NCBI GenBank assembly: GCA_902783295.1
Contig: CACZQT010000206.1
Location: 1 to 5,446 of the forward strand
DNA length: 5,446 nt
Reading direction: 5' to 3'
DNA from: an uncultured Lachnospiraceae bacterium
GTDB lineage: Bacteria > Bacillota > Clostridia > Lachnospirales > Lachnospiraceae
Shown here: piece by piece, positions 4,614-5,446 of the stretch
Position numbering within the stretch: position 1 is the stretch's first letter
Layout: every line of letters begins with the position of its first letter
Translations under genes and position numbers: made by a program
Notes under the pieces: generated by a model
Told to the model about the DNA's origin: nothing
Database searches by the model: none
Seen by the model: the letters and a program-made list of their open reading frames with translations, nothing else

Positions 4614-5446
4614 ATGAAAAAGAGAGTAATTCTGGCTCTGGCTGCTGCCCTGATTATGGGAACTGCATCCACAGCAATGGCCGACATCCGTCTGCTGAAC
4701 AACAAGGTTGAGATCGATGAGGCGCTGAAGGAACTGGCAGCTGCCTACAAAGATGCGACTGGCGTTACCGTTAACATCGAATCCATCGGCGGCGGCGTGG
4801 ATACCCAGGCTACTCTGAAGGGTTACTATCAGGCCGGCAATATGCCCGACATCTTCGTATTCGAAGGCGACCTGCACTATCCTACATGGGAAGGCAACCT
4901 GGCAGATCTGACCGACATGGCCTGCATGGCGGACACAGATGCCGAATATGTGGTTGACGGCGTAGCTTATGGCTTCCCGATCACCACTGAAGCTATCGGT
5001 CTGGCCTACAACAAAGCCATCCTGGATGCTGCCGGCGTAGATCCCGCTTCCATCACCGGACCCGAGAGCATGAAGGCTGCGTTCGAAACCATCGATGCCA
5101 AGAAAGAAGAACTGGGCCTGACGGCTGTTGTCGGCTGGTGCACAGAAGCTTCCGCTCTCTGGTGGTCCAGCGGCCAGCACATGTTCGGCACCTATCTGGA
5201 CGAAGGTCTGGCTCGTGACGACACCACCTATATCGACCTGCTGAACGACGGCGGCCAGGTAGACGCGGAGCGTCTGTCCGCATGGGCCGATATGGTTGAG
5301 CTGTTCAACACCTATTCTGATCCCGACCTGCTGGTTTCCGGTACCTATGATCAGCAGATTCTGAACTTCGCTTCCGGCAAGTATGCGTTCGTGACCCAGG
5401 GCTCCTGGATCGGCGCTACCATGACCAGCGCGGATGCGGAACAGTA
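4614..5446 (+). CDS. ABC transporter extracellular sugar-binding protein, 3'-truncated
   Basis: This is the substrate-capture component of an ABC carbohydrate importer (family 1, MalE/MsmE-like), working outside the cytoplasmic membrane. The frame stays open to the window end, giving 277 complete codons of an expected 400 or more. Residues 1-23 form a signal peptide: KKR, then the hydrophobic VILALAAALIMG, then TASTAMA with probable cleavage after A23 (A-M-A/D). There is no lipobox cysteine, so it is not predicted to be a lipoprotein; the only visible cysteines are C104 and C176. The mature N-terminus (IRLLNNKVEIDEALKELAAAY) and the stretches ATLKGYYQAGNMPDIFVFEGD (65-85), YGFPITTEAIGLAYNKAIL and FASGKYAFVTQGSWI are typical of the fold, with tryptophans such as W183-W184 available for sugar stacking. 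Codon use favours GGC, CCC and CGT, unlike the upstream genes, which suggests strong expression. It has its own promoter. Permease genes would be expected just downstream. The ligand is unknown; an alpha-glucoside is inferred from the neighbour. Confidence 0.93.
   Translation, partial: MKKRVILALAAALIMGTASTAMADIRLLNNKVEIDEALKELAAAYKDATGVTVNIESIGGGVDTQATLKGYYQAGNMPDIFVFEGDLHYPTWEGNLADLTDMACMADTDAEYVVDGVAYGFPITTEAIGLAYNKAILDAAGVDPASITGPESMKAAFETIDAKKEELGLTAVVGWCTEASALWWSSGQHMFGTYLDEGLARDDTTYIDLLNDGGQVDAERLSAWADMVELFNTYSDPDLLVSGTYDQQILNFASGKYAFVTQGSWIGATMTSADAEQ

Noticed and set aside
4527..5180. Antisense open frame of 217 codons opposite the binding protein
   Set aside because: The + strand frame has a signal peptide, a perfect ribosome site and binding-protein motifs; the antisense product resembles nothing.

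Overview
The window looks like part of a carbohydrate-utilisation locus from a Bacillota (Firmicutes) bacterium, probably anaerobic and gut-associated. Three things suggest this: strong AGGAGG-type ribosome sites placed 7 nt before each start, the family types (a 540-aa clostridial-style mannitol dehydrogenase-family oxidoreductase, a 560-aa GH13 oligo-1,6-glucosidase, an ABC sugar-binding protein), and a moderate GC content. The class is unresolved. The binding protein has a lipobox-free, AxA-cleaved signal peptide. That is the kind seen in diderm Negativicutes and unusual for typical monoderm Clostridia, but this is a hint only.

Layout, all genes on the + strand. Bases 1-847 hold a LysR-type regulator that has lost its N-terminus to the window edge. 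Bases 848-997 form a compact control region: a TTGCA...TGCAA dyad over a -35 box, a 17-nt-spaced promoter, a catabolite-repression-like site just after the expected transcription start, and an imperfect 19-nt tandem repeat running into the ribosome site. Bases 998-2620 encode the oxidoreductase. Bases 2621-2724 are a short spacer with a 14-bp palindrome and no convincing terminator, so the next gene is probably co-transcribed. Bases 2725-4407 encode the cytoplasmic alpha-glucosidase. Bases 4408-4613 hold two terminator-like hairpins, a good extended -10 promoter and a dyad in the leader. Bases 4614 to the window end encode the secreted sugar-binding protein, cut off at its C-terminus; its ABC permeases would be expected downstream.

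How the genes may work together (inference): the binding protein delivers an alpha-linked oligosaccharide or glucoside, the GH13 enzyme splits off glucose in the cytoplasm, and the NAD-dependent oxidoreductase oxidises a released polyol, or interconverts a sugar acid and its keto form. The LysR protein and a CcpA-like factor would control this. A glucosyl-polyol (isomalt- or maltitol-like) or a sugar-acid substrate would fit, but the sequence does not decide it. The individual families are known; what stands out is the combination and the regulatory DNA. I found no RNA gene, mobile element or CRISPR array.
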